Source: Cryptomeria japonica
Taxonomy: Eukaryota > Streptophyta > Pinopsida > Cupressales > Cupressaceae
Assembly: GCF_030272615.1 (NCBI RefSeq)
Contig: NC_081408.1
Span: forward strand, 336,010,793 to 336,074,792
Direction: 5' to 3'
Length of the DNA: 64,000 nt
Position 1 is the first letter of the stretch. Each line of letters starts with the position of its first letter. The notes beneath the pieces were generated by a model that was given only the letters and a program-made list of their open reading frames with translations, had not been told where the DNA came from and ran no database searches. Made by a program: the position numbers and the translations under genes. Below, in pieces: positions 46,870 to 58,763 of this stretch.

Positions 46870-49280
46870 TCGAAAGCTTGGTATTCATCATAATTCTGAC
46901 GATGATCATTTTTATAAATAAATAAATATAAAAGAGCCATCGAATGAAGGAAGTTTTTTCAATTTGTTTTAAATCCTAAAAGGTTCAAGGTTTAGGTTTT
47001 AAGTCACTTCAATACCTGAGAAAAGCCCTTTTGGTTTCTAATTTGGCGTCACTATATTCACTTAAGCGATGGGTCCATTTATCATAAAAGTGTTCTCCCC
47101 TTGTCATTTACCTAGGCAGTCCATTTAAATATTTTATTCTTGCTCACTTTTAATCTACCTTTTCTAATGTTCATCAGGCCTTATAAGTATCATGCAATTT
47201 TCTATTGATCTGATGGCCCGCATTCATTTGTGACCAAAAAGTGCTCAAAACTTAGTTTCCATGAAGTAGCGAAAGGCGAAGGTGGACCCGACATATAGGT
47301 TTGGACCAAAGCTAAACACCGATCAAGTTTCATCTGATCAGACAGACAACATGGTTTCGTGAGATCAAGCTGAACGTGTTTTAAGCTTCATGAAGTGGCG
47401 AAAGGGTTTGGTGGGTCCCAGAGATAAGTAGTCTTCTTTGGTTAAAGAATGATCGGGTTGGAAAAAGATCAATGGCTTCTCGTTGTTTCGTGGTCAGGAG
47501 ATGCATGAGCTATACCTTCAGCGAAATAGTGAAAAGGTGGAGGGTCCTGCTAAGAGTGGTAGTAAATGTGGTAACCCCAGTTGGTGATGACATGGCAGTG
47601 ACAAGGCACTAAGTTGGTGGTATGCAGTGGGTCCGGGCAAGGTTGTCATAAAAAGAGTAAACAATGAGAAAGTTCTTGAGATCTAATGGCTCACATGAAT
47701 TCACGAAGATAAGATGCTAGCAAGTTAGTCATTACGAAGTAGTGAAAAGGCCGATGGGCCCAAGGGATAGGCATGGCATGAAGTTAAAAGTAGATCAGGT
47801 CTATTTTGATCTAACTATTCTCATGGTTTCGTGGCTGCAAGCCAAATGAAGAATAATGTTCATGAAGTCATGAAAGATAGGTGAATCACATGGAGGAGTG
47901 ATGTGGCATAACAACTGCCACTTTTTGTAGTGCTTTTTGTAGAGCTTGGAAAAAGATCAATGGCTTCTCGTTGTTTCATGGCCGGAAGCTGCACAAGCTA
48001 TACCTTCAGCGAAATAGCAAAAAGGTGGAGGGTCCAGCTAAGAGTGGTAGTAAATGTGGTAACCCCAGTTGGTGATGACATGGCGGTGACAAGGCACTCA
48101 GTTGGCGATATGCAGTGGGTTCGGGCAAGGTTGTCATAAAAAGAGTAAACAATGAGCAAGTTCTTGAGATCTAATGGCTTGCGTGAATTCATGAAGATAA
48201 GATTCTAGCAAGTTAGTCATTGCGAAGTAGTGAAAAGGCTGATGGGCCCAAGGGACAGGCATGGCATGAATTTAAAATCAGATCAGGTCTATTTTGATCT
48301 AATTGTTCTCGTGGTTTCGTGGCTGCAAGCCAAATGAAGAATAATGTATGCAAAGTCGCGAAAGATAGGTGGAAATCACATGGAGGAGTGACGTGACATG
48401 TGGTTTAAAAAAGTGGTGGAGGGCCCACCTAGGTGTAACTGGTAGTTATGTGGGAATAGTAAAAGGGAACACGTGACAGATTAAGGTTGGAACCAAAAGG
48501 AGTTTCCAGGGCTAATGGCCAACTGCCATGTGGCATTTATCAACCGGATAACAAGTGGGGTAAGTAATTCCCAGATAAAGGGCCCATTTAAAAGGCATTC
48601 ATCTCAAGATTGATCCAACGCTTCTCGTTGTTTCGTGACCCGAAGATGCTCGTAGCTTAACCTCAGCAAAATGGTGAAAACTGTTAGTCGTCAAGATGAG
48701 GCACGGTTAGTTAAAAGGATTGACGGTCTCGGTTGGAGTGATTTGAGTTTGATCTAATGCTTAGCACGGCCTTGTGAAGGAAAAGTACACGAGTGTTAAA
48801 CTCCGCGAAGTGGCGAAAAGGAGGTAGGGCCCGACACTAAAGCAAAGAGATTAAACAAAGATAAAGGTGATGTAAGTTCTCGAGATCCAACGGCCAGCAT
48901 TGTTTCGTGAAAGAAAAGAGCACAGGTTTTATGTTCTGCGAAGTAGCGAAAGAGTGAAATAGAGGAAAGACTTAGAGAAATTATGACCTGTTGGAGCTAG
49001 TTTTGAATTCAATTTGGTGAATTTAATTCTGAAAAGAAAGCCGAAGCATGCAAAGTTAATTTCTAAAAACTTAAATGCCAACTTGCCCTTTTCAATTCGC
49101 ATCAACTTGATTGCTAAGTATTGTTTCATCGAAGTTTGTTGCAAAGCGATTTTCTTCAAGCGAATAATCAGGTTTCTTGTGCTTTTCTTGATAACTCTTG
49201 GTTTGTTCTCAAATATTGTTGTGTGAATTACTTCATTAGAGGTCTATGCTAGCTTCTAGTGGTATAATTGTTTGACCAGA
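46870..49280 (+). promoter_or_regulatory. Leader of gene-family copy C, with hairpin-unit array
   Basis: The most extended leader. After a block related to A and B (47,063-47,144), about eleven units run from 47,203 to 48,960. Each opens GATCYAAYGG-like, has TTTCGTG-type sequence, then a TGCGAAGTAGCGAAAGG-type hairpin, and often GGGCCC or GGTGGGTCCC. Part is duplicated in tandem with a 488-bp period. The coding ATG is at 49,281. Confidence 0.6.
47461..48400 (+). repeat. 488-bp tandem duplication in leader C
   Basis: GAAAAAGATCAATGGCTTCTC at 47,461 recurs at 47,949, and the similarity continues through TACCTTCAGCGAAATAG, GGTAACCCCAGTTGGTGATG and GATGGGCCCAAGG to about 48,400. The copies differ by scattered transitions and small indels. 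Confidence 0.85.
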
Positions 49281-52200
49281 ATGGCACCCAGAAGAGAATT
49301 TACAGGGAAAGTGAATTACAAGGACCAAAATATCTGTGATGATTTTTTAGAGAAATTAACCATGTCCACTAATGTTGGGGCTAAGGCCAAAGAGCTAGTA
49401 CATAAGAACCCTCATCTAAAAATTGGAGATGGCCTTTATGATAAGGGTAATTGGTTGAGGGACCCTGAAATAGGATTGTCAGGCTTAGGACTCTTCAAAG
49501 TCATTTTTGGGTAGAGGAATTCCCCAGCTCCTTTGAATGGCATATGGGAGCAAGATGTAGGAAAGCTTGTGGTCCCAGGTGTTTTTATGGATGTAGATTT
49601 GTTAGCCCTGATTGTACAGAATTATGACTCTATGGCAAGATGCATCAAGAACATAAAGGGATCAGTCTTGATTGAGATAAATGAAGATGAATTCAAGAAA
49701 GTGTTAAAACTCAGTGAGTCCTCCAATTTGTTAGAGCCTATTGACTTTGAGTCATTAGCCCAGGTTTACAACACATAAAGGGATCATCTTAGAAGTGGCC
49801 CATTGAAAGAATTATTTGTAAAGATAGGGGGTTAATAGTTGTAGGCCCCAGCACAATGGAACCATTCTCTCAACCTATTCACTCTGAGAGCTAAGGGTGT
49901 GTATTGGGCATTATGCCAGATTTTTGGAGAGGATGCTAAAAAGAATATGCCAACCCATTATATGTTAATGATTGCACAAATTCTAAACCCCTCCCTAGCA
50001 ATAACATTTGATTATGCCTCATACCTTGCTGATGCAATTCATAAAGGGCTAGTAGGAATCAAAAATGGTAAGGTGGATAGGCCATTTGGATGGTACTCCA
50101 TGTTAATGCATATGTTTTTGTTCAAAGGGGCTGATTATTTTGGAAAGGAGATGGACTTGATTAAGGTCAAGCATAAAGAGGAGATGACAATGCAATTGTG
50201 GAGTACTGTTCTATCTTGGGATAGAGAAGATGCAAGTTATTTAAAGTTTGATAGATGCTTTGCATCTAAAATTAGGATTCTTCCATGCAGAGAAAACCCT
50301 AGAATTCCTAAGGCTCTTTTGGTTCTCAGACCAAAGGAGTTTGCAAAGGATATCAAGATTGTTCACAATTGGGGAGACATATATTTGTACCCTATGTCTA
50401 TAGTTTTTAGAGTGTTTGGATTTAGAGGCACCCCCTTTTTACTACCCTATCAAGTCCCATTGAAGATAGGGATTGCAAAAGTCCTGAGACAAATTAGGGG
50501 AGTACAAAAAGCAGAGCTAACCAATAGAGGTAAAGGGACTATTTTCCCAACTATTACCATGGCTCACCATTTTGTGATCACTAAGGGTGGATGGAGATTT
50601 TTTGAAGAATTCTTTAAGCCATATAGGTTGTCTACTGCAGTGTCAAGATGTGCAGACCCTGAGGATTTTTTTCAATGGTATGTTCAGAAAAAGAGCAGTG
50701 TGCAGAGGTAGGCCACATCAATTTCAATTCCTAGAAGATCTGATTAGAAATGAATTTAGCTTAGATGAGCAAGAACTGAGGAAGGAGAAGTGGGTGGCAT
50801 ATAAGAAAGCCCTTGATTTTATCCATCAATTTGACACTGGCTATGACCCCCTTTCTATCTTAAATCCATTTGAGGAGAAAATAAAATTCCTGATTCTTTA
50901 TTTTGAAGATCTCATGCAGACCTTAAAAGAAAAGAGGGAGGCCATAATGCAAAATGAGCCTGATAAGGCTAAGATGGTATTGGCTAAGCCTGCCTTTGCT
51001 AGAGATATCCCACGTGGTGACTATGTAATGCACAAAAGGTCAAAGTACACTGTGATAATGCCAGTGACAAGTGAGCCTTCCACTTCAAAAGGGAAGAGGA
51101 AAATTGAAGATGTCATTGACATCCAGGATTCCCCTAAGAAGCAGAGAGTGGGAAAGGAAATTGAAACTGATGAGCCTCAATATTCTCCATCTCAGTCTCC
51201 TATCCACATTGGAGATGAACAAGCTGTGGCAGAACAATTATTGTAGTTAGGGAGTCTCCGTGAGATTGCCTATACCTATGAGGAGACACAAGAGGGGATG
51301 CCTAAAGAGCCACCCAATGCTGAAATTGATTTGACTGATGGTGACTTAAAGGGCCAAGAAATGGACCTTATTCTTAAGCAAGCTAGTGAAGAGTTCCTAG
51401 CTGATAGTAATTTTGTCACATCAGGAGCTTTTATATAGTTTCTATGGAAGCAAAATATTGATCAATTCAAGACTAGATGTGAACAGAGGAAAAGTGAATA
51501 GCCTCTTAAAAATACAACTCTGGTAGAAGAAGAGGTTAAGAAAGAAATGATGGAGGAGTTCAAAGCAATCACCCCTGAGAAAGGAAGACAAATGGTAGAA
51601 AAGGCTGGTGTGTTGATTCTCCTTGAATGGGATATAGCTGATGCCTTAGTGCTTGATGCAGTGAGGAAAGAAACAAAGCCTATGGAAGGAGTGACATTCA
51701 ACAAAGATAATGTTGCTCTTGTCATGTGGTCTTTAAAGAAGGATGAAAACAAAAGAAGGAAGGATGCATCAGATTCTAGCCTCTTAGGAGGCATGATAGT
51801 TAAAAGAGTCCAAGACACAGGGGTAGTGGAAGCTGCAAGCACAGTCCTAGAGACTGCAAAATTTAGTGTTGCGGTGGCAGAGAAAGAGGCACAAGAAAAG
51901 GTTAATCTCCAATTGAAGTTGGAGACTATTTTAAAAGCTTACAATGATGCGAAAGAAGGAATAGCCAACAAAGACAACATAATTGCTAGACTCCAGAGTC
52001 AACTGGTAGGTCAATATCATCTTGGTGAATCTTCTACACTCATGATAGCCTCCTCTCTAGCAAGACCCCCTCCTACTAGTCCCATCATTGAATATCCCCC
52101 TTCTCCTATGCCTTCTAGTTCCCAATTACCTGAAAATGTCGAACATGAGTTGGAAAAATTGAAACAAGCTCATACATTGTATGCAAACAAATATGAGAAG

Positions 52201-52905
52201 GTGAAAGCCACCATCTTGAATTTTGCTGAATCAATCAAAACCTCCAATGTATACATAAATATGAAGAGGATTCTTGATATTTTGATCAAATTGAGAGAAG
52301 AAGAAGCCACTTTGGAACCAGTCATGAATAAGTGGGTGCCTAGAGGTAAAGAGTTAGAGCTCATGTGTTCTTCCCATGCAAATGTAGAAGAGAATGACAA
52401 TCTAAGGTCCACATGTGAGTTTATAAAAGAGATGAATATTCTTTCAGTGGAAGGAGCAGGTATAAAAAGAAAATCCCAACTTTATAGGAAAGAATATTCA
52501 AATCATAAATTTGAAATGTTTCCAGGAGGTTTCATTGGTCCTGTCCAGCTAAAGGAAGAGAAGACTTGGTTAAAGGAGGTGGACCACAATTTGTCCCTAA
52601 GGATCAATCAAATTATTAGTACTGATGACACATCCTTATTTGTCCAGACAATTGAGGAAATTGAAAAAGTGAAATCTCATTATGGTTTCATAGAAACAAA
52701 GATTGGGCATGTACGAGTCACTTGGAAGTGGCTAGAAGATATGAAACAGAAGATTGCTAGTTTTACTTGGCCTAGTGATGATGTGTATCAGGAGTGGAAA
52801 GATAAGTATATGGGACAGAAAGAAGATGCTCGAGAGTAGTTACAAGAGGTTGCAATAGAACAACAAGCAAAGGAAGCCATGGACACTGAAAAGGACTTAT
52901 AACTG
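49281..52905 (+). pseudogene. Unrecognised gene family, copy C (most complete)
   Basis: About 1,190 codons from ATGGCACC at 49,281. The first two thirds carry the shared blocks: KIGDGLYDKGNWLRDPEIG, GVFMDVDLLALIVQNYD, MPTHYMLMIAQILNPSLA, GWYSMLMHMFLFKGADYF, SWDREDASYLKFDR and TIFPTITMAHHFVITKGGW. A basic KGKRKIEDV...SPKKQRVGKE segment near 51,085-51,155 could be a nuclear signal. The last ~430 residues (51,547-52,839, fully open) are Lys/Glu-rich with coiled-coil character and a Pro/Ser-rich hinge. Lesions: two compensating indels (49,835-49,885), one extra T at ~50,672, and about seven stops, nearly all TAG/TAA at Gln positions seen in A or B. No known domain, zinc finger or catalytic triad is recognised. 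Confidence 0.75.
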
Positions 52906-53734
52906 CTTCTTGAAAACAACCAATTATTTGTAACAAACTTTCTTTTGAAGGGTCCAAAGCTTGTATGCATCCATACTATTATAAATGGATACCAGGACTC
53001 CTAAAAAAATGATCGCAAGTAATTGTAAGAAAACACTACAGAAATTTATCTGAGCTTTTTTCTAGTCTTAAGGAGAATACTCTGAGTTTTGTAATATTTT
53101 CTCAAAATTAATATCAATATACAGACTAGAAATAGTGTATATACATAAATGTGCATAGCAGTCATAGGGCAAGTCATGTCAAATGTGCAACTCAATACAA
53201 TAAATAATCTTATTTTGTAGCCCTATAGCATCATAATGCAATCCTTGACCAAGTATGCATACAAGAAACACCTAGTTCTATTAAGGCACAAGCATCAAAG
53301 TCAAAAGTTATGACAACTAGTGAAAAACATCAAGAACAAAAAGTTTAGTCTCAAGAATTAGGAGTTGTAATTAAAAAACTTACAAGGATGAGGCATATTC
53401 ATAACTTTTGCAGTCCCACCTTGGATATCAACATTAGAAGCAACTCATATTATTCGTGTACAGACAAGACAATATGGGAGTTCATTATACCCAACAACTC
53501 ATGGTGTTGTTGTTCATGTTGGCTCTGTTGGACCCTGTAATTAAGATTCAATATACATTATTCAATAAGATTAACTTTGCAACATAATGAAATATTGAAA
53601 AGTGTGTTACCTTGTTGAGCTTCGCTTGGTTTCGAGAATAGTTTAATATTCTCTACTTAACAGGGCCAACCACGTGAAGGTGGAAGCTCATTTGGCCCCT
53701 CCCCCCCCCTAACATCACTCTAAATTCCCCGTTA
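52906..53734. other. 3' flank of copy C and unassigned sequence
   Basis: AT-rich, with no gene recognised. CCACGTGAAGGTGG at about 53,672 is an imperfect inverted repeat, and a 10-base C run lies near 53,702. Confidence 0.4.
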
Positions 53735-53935
53735 ACATCTTATAACATTCATTCATTAATTCTTTCTACCATTAATAAAATATAGCATTCATTCATTAAT
53801 ATCACATAGCGTTCATTAACACATAACATTGATTAACATTAATTAACATGCAACATTCATCAATATTAATTAACACTTATCATCCATAACCATTAATTAG
53901 CACATAATTACATTCACTAACACATAAAAATCAGT
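53735..53935. repeat. Degenerate ATTCATTAATTAACAT repeats
   Basis: About ten degenerate copies of an AACATTCATTAAT / AATTAACACAT motif with a 15-25 bp period. Simple AT-rich repeat, located just 3' of the minus-strand transposase-like gene. Confidence 0.6.
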
Positions 53936-53960
53936 CATTATCAAATAATTTAGATTACAA

Positions 53961-55369
53961 TCATTTCTTTCTTTGTTTTTTCTTTGAAGCTATGAAAAGA
54001 CTAAGTGGAACATAGGTGTCTTCATCATTTCCCCCCTCTGCAGATGTTCTGCCAACTGCTCGTGATCTAAATGTATGCCTAGTCCTATACTGAGGATGAG
54101 AACACTGTAGTGAAGGGAGGTCCTCTGCAATAACAAAGAAATGGGTTAAATTCAAAACAAAAAAATTATTATTGTTACAAGTATTTCATTAATTTAGAGA
54201 ACATAATTATTGTGCTCTTTACCTGATGTGGCCACATCATTTTGTGTAGCCTCAACCTCAACATGTTGAACACCACGGTCCTCTTCACCTGAGTGGGGAA
54301 CATCATGTTCTTCAGGTTGTGTACCCAGATCATGCTCCACTTGCTCACCACCGACTACATGCTCTAAAATATTAACAAGAAAGGCTACATTAATTACTAA
54401 TCTAATTACAAATTAAGATGTTTAATTGTATTAATAGCTAAATAAATAAATTTGAATAGAAAATGAATACCTCCACTACTAGGATGCACATCCGGACCTT
54501 AATGTGTAGGTGGTGTTTCACAATTAGCAAGCTACATTCCAATGACATGCACATTGTTATCATTGCTTGCTCATTTAAAACAAATATAGTCACTTTATGT
54601 TGGAACTCAACATCAATTAGATTATTGGTAAAGTATTCCATTTGAAACAACTTCCATTTAACGTATTTACCTATGTGATACATGCACTCGAATGTTATGT
54701 ATGCCCACTCAATTCTCGTAGCCGATCAACCATGACTGAATAGCCTTGCTGGTAGGTAATTCTCTTCTCATCTTATGTCAACACTCTATTGAATTCAGAG
54801 CCCTGCATTTTTGCTTGGTACCGTGAATTTTGCTTGCATTGTTTGATAAAAAAAAATGTTTGCAATTTATTAATATTTTGAGACAATATGGGAGTTTACA
54901 TGAGATACTTACAATTCGTGCAGCAAGTTTCATGTAACCACCAGAGCCGAGTTTGTGTTGCCTGTGCTTTTCTTACCTTGCCTTGGTTTCCTTTGATGTG
55001 TCACTCAGTCTATAAAAAGTTTGAAATATGTTAGATTATATAAATATAAAAAGTAATTAATTAGTACATAATTACATTCTTAATAGTATCCCGTACCTTA
55101 TTCTAGCATCTACTGGTGTATTTCCTTTTTTCCTTTCAATTCTCTCCTTGGCATCCAAAATCGGGTCCTTCCACTCCCTCTCTGGAATCATGGGGGGACG
55201 CTCGTACTTTAGGTTCCTCTCCAAATGGGTCTTGTATTGGTCCCTCACATACTTTAGATATGTGCCATCTTTTTCAAGGAGCTTGGTTTTGTTAAAGGTG
55301 TCATTTCCAAACCACTCAACCATTTGAATTGTCAATTCATCTTTTAACCTTTTTTCTTGGTCATTCCAC
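53961..55369 (-). pseudogene. Spliced transposase-like gene remnant (five exons visible)
   Basis: Minus-strand exons inferred from splice signals: 55,097-55,369, 54,913-55,009, 54,671-54,833, 54,223-54,363 and 53,961-54,124 (TGA end). Phases agree across the first, second and fourth introns (AG/GTACGG to ATAG/ACTGAG; GTAAGT donor; CAG/GTAAAG to TGCAG/AGGACC). The first visible exon encodes VRDQYKTHLERNLKYERPP and MIPEREWKDPILDAKERI, the second RQHKLGSGGYMKLAARI-like sequence, the third MQGSEFNRVLT and QQGYSVMVDRLREL. This resembles plant transposases of the Ptta/En/Spm (Transposase_24) group. The second and third exons each have one TAA at a probable Gln. The 5' exons lie beyond element F, which is inserted ~60 bp upstream of the 55,369 acceptor. 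Confidence 0.5.
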
Positions 55370-55423
55370 CTTTTAAAGAAAAAACAAACCTGTTATATTC
55401 AGAAATGAACCGAAGCTACATTT

Positions 55424-55428
55424 ATTAC
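55424..55428. other. Target-site duplication of element F (left copy)
   Basis: ATTAC directly precedes the left LTR. The right LTR is followed by ATTA (63,997-64,000), where the window ends. Confidence 0.75.
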
Positions 55429-57065
55429 TGTGTGGGAGAAAAAGTGACACTAAGCAAACATGCCCTAATCTCACTTTCAACCACACACTTGTGGAATACG
55501 AAAGAGCCTAGAGGTATCACACAATTGGCTACTTCTTTTTGTGGAAGAGAGAGCCACGGGATAAATATTAGGATTTCTATTCCTTTGTTGTAATTGAAAG
55601 ATAAAATGATGCAAGTTCAATCCCTAACCCCAAAGTGCAAGTATGAACTAATAACAAGATTACAGAATTGAACTTAAATGATGGAAAGCTGTAAACACAA
55701 GGACAAGACAAGAATGCAAATGCATACCCGGAGTTAAAATCTGACTGAAATTTTCGGGACGGGGGCACGGGCGCCACTGTCCTAATTCTGCCCCTGAAAC
55801 TGCTCCGGAAACTGCTGTTTTTGCACTCTGGAAAAGCTGTCAAAAATGCTGAAAATGCTGTCTGTCAGGAGGACCAGGGCACCCAGCGCCCCTGTCCCAG
55901 GGACCAGGGCGCCCCACGCCCTTGTCCTAGCTTTCTGGGCTGGAATTTGGTGTGTTGTTCTGTCTCAGTCTGCTTCTTTCGGATCTGCAACTTGCGGCGT
56001 CGTCCGAGTTTCGAAACCTGCACTTATATCTGAAAAGGTGTTTGGGCAGCTATATAGGGTTTTGCCTTAGTCAAACCCCCGCTTTGGTGATTTCCACCTC
56101 CATGAATAGCCAAGTTGTATTGTAAAATGTATTGTGTGTGCAGACCTAGTGTGTGTGCAAGGTCCTTAAATGCAAGAAAGCAAACTAGAGCAACCTAGAA
56201 AGTAAACCCTAATTGCTTGTAAATGATAATGTAAATGCTCTAAATCAAGATGCAAAGTGATCTAAAGCATGAATAAAGGATATATTGAAGCTTATGCAAA
56301 GACATGAAAACAACATGAAATCATACCCAACCCTCAAGGGAGGAGTACAAGCCAATCTTTAGTCGGTAATCTCCTATTGTTCTTCAATGTCTTCCAAGCC
56401 CTAAATGGATGAATGAAATTGATAAATGCTTGATAGAAAGATGTTGAATGTTGTTGAAGTCTTCAAAGATCTGCTCTTTTGCTGCATATGAGGTTCCTAA
56501 AAATGAAAATCGGGTCCTTTCAAATGAAGAAAGAGAGCTCTTATATATGAAACCCTAGGTCGTAATTTCATCTTTTGGCTGACCTAGAGATTGAATCTCC
56601 CGCCAATTTCTTGGGGTTAAGCTTTATTTTATGATTGGATCGCGCTCCTAAAATTTCGGGAAAAATGTCCGAGACCATGTGCACCGGGTGCCACGGTCCC
56701 GGCAACTTTTCACCAAATTTTCAGGGCCGTCAGATATGATGATTTTAGAGAGAATCCCGAAGTTACAGGTGATTTTGAGATGTTTTGACCCCCAAAATCA
56801 AGCCCCCAAGTTTGGAATAGGACCTAATTAGGGTTTTTGATTAAATGATATATAGGAGGAATAAAATGAAAGGGGCACACTTTAATGAAAGGGCCCAACT
56901 TTATGATGTGGGAGATGATAAAATAGAACCTTAGACCTAATTAATTTAATTAATTAAGTTCTAAAGGGGAAATGCAATGCAAAATACAAAATGTGCCAAG
57001 GCGGGTGCTAAACTAGGTGTGAAATTGTACCACCCTAGCAAGTGCGTACAATTTACGACGCTACA
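55429..57065 (-). repeat. 3' LTR of element F
   Basis: 1,637 bp. It contains two 30-bp GC-rich units (55,871-55,930), and on the minus strand a TATA-like TATATAAGAGCTC (about 56,536-56,549). Confidence 0.92.
55871..55930. repeat. GC-rich 30-bp minisatellite in 3' LTR of F (two units)
   Basis: Units start GGACCAGGGCRCCC and end CCTGTCC-like. They are strikingly GC-rich compared with the surrounding DNA and can form GGGCGC/GCGCCC hairpins. The 5' LTR has three units. Confidence 0.85.
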
Positions 57066-57080
57066 TTTAGCCCCCACTTT
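57066..57080 (-). promoter_or_regulatory. Polypurine tract of element F
   Basis: On the minus strand AAAGTGGGGGCTAAA lies directly before the 3' LTR start TGTAGCG. Confidence 0.8.
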
Positions 57081-58763
57081 AGCGGTCATATGAACACTAC
57101 GTGCATATGCAAGCTAAAGTACAGAAAAGTAAACATTATTTGAAAAAGGATATATCCATAAGTCTGTCGAACGAAGCCCCCAGCGGTATCTGCAGTACAC
57201 AGTTATGAACCGCACCCTACAAAACACACGTTAGATCACAAAATCATCTAATGCTTACTAAGGAAGGTGATGAAAATTCGAGGGTAGCTATATGCCCCCC
57301 CCTGTTTCGGCTTGCTAATTTTAGTGAGTTGAAACAGGGTATCATGTTTACCACTTCGAATTGTTAAAGAAATATTGATGACAAATGCTCACAAGAAGAT
57401 TTGATATGAGATCAAAAACTAATGGAGAATCATTTGGTAAGAAAGAGGACTAAATCTCAATTCCAACACAACAAAGAGTGTGAGGATTTGAGAGTTCTCT
57501 AACACAAGATGAAGGATGTAAATGGAAACAAAATGCAAAGAGAAGAAAAGAAAGGAAAAAAAAGCATGAATACATACATTGGTGATCCATGGGAAGAATA
57601 GTAAGAGAGAAAACATGGACTTCTCGCCCCTAGATCTTGTCTAGGTGATCCATGGGAAAGAGGACATGGAAAACTAGCCCCTAGAGTTTGTCTAGGTGAT
57701 CCATGTAAGGGAGGAGAGTGAGAAAGTCTAGCCTTATGCCGCTAGTTCCACTCAACCTCGTGCATGTGTGTGTAAGGGAGGTTAGAAGCATCTCATAGGA
57801 GTCTATGCCCGAGTATGCTACAACCTGTATATGTATAGTACAAAAGCGTGACATCTCGCTCTAAGAGTCTGTGCTCTGGTTCTGAGAATAATCACCTTGC
57901 ATAAAAGAAAAATGGAGACATCTCGCTTTAAGAGTCTATGCTCTGGTTCTGAGAATGACCCATTGCTCAAAAAGTTTAATGTTTATGTCATAAGCAAAGT
58001 AGAACAAGGATACCTACCTTCATCACAAAAGAAGATACCCCAAAAAATGCAACAATGTCATAGATCCAAGCAAGGGAGTTTTTGCACTCTTTAAGCAAGG
58101 ATAAGATAGTTGAAAAGGGATATCTTGTAGTATGTGTAAAGGAGATCCTTAGAGGAGAAGAGACCTTTGTACAAAAGACACCTATCCCAAAGAGGAATTG
58201 TCTTAGACAAATATAACATCTTCTAGAATAAGACAAAGAAGAGAATAAGAATGCAATACTTCCTTCTTTTGCGAGGTGAAAGTGATTCTTAATGAAGGAT
58301 GACGCTCTTTTTAACCCAATTGGGAGAGTGAATTCATTATGGATGTAGTTTACCAAGTGCAAAAGAGGTTGTAGTCAAGGACTTACACCTCTTGTAAGAG
58401 AGAATCCTTGAACAAACAACAACAAATGCATACAAGGAATAACATCAAGTAATAAATTTCACACCATCCACGAAATAGGAAAAAGTGGATCCTTAGATAA
58501 AAATAAGGAAAGATCATTGCCTCCCAAGGATAAGGACAATGAGAAGGACTTACACAATCTTCTAGGGAGAGATTTGGACATAAGAAAAAGAAGAGATGTA
58601 TGAAATCACTCTTGTCCCCATAGGAACGAGAAAATTAGGCTATTATGTTGCTTCAAAAAATATATGATTGCACTTGAAATTGTACCATCATGAATGACAA
58701 TGAGCCCCCAGTAAATGAGCTACCAATGTCACATAATGATGAGTAACATAATAGCCATTAATG
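57081..58763 (-). other. 3' untranslated region of element F with short repeats
   Basis: No gene. A ~57-bp direct repeat with CTAGGTGATCCATG (57,578-57,712) and a 67-bp direct repeat with ACATCTCGCTYTAAGAGTCT (57,851-57,960) are visible. The rest is purine-rich on the plus strand. Confidence 0.6.

Noticed and set aside
55821-56070. GC-rich short frames with PCPRDQGAPRPCP-like repeats in F's LTR
   Set aside because: They come from the LTR minisatellite and occur in both LTRs; no coding support.
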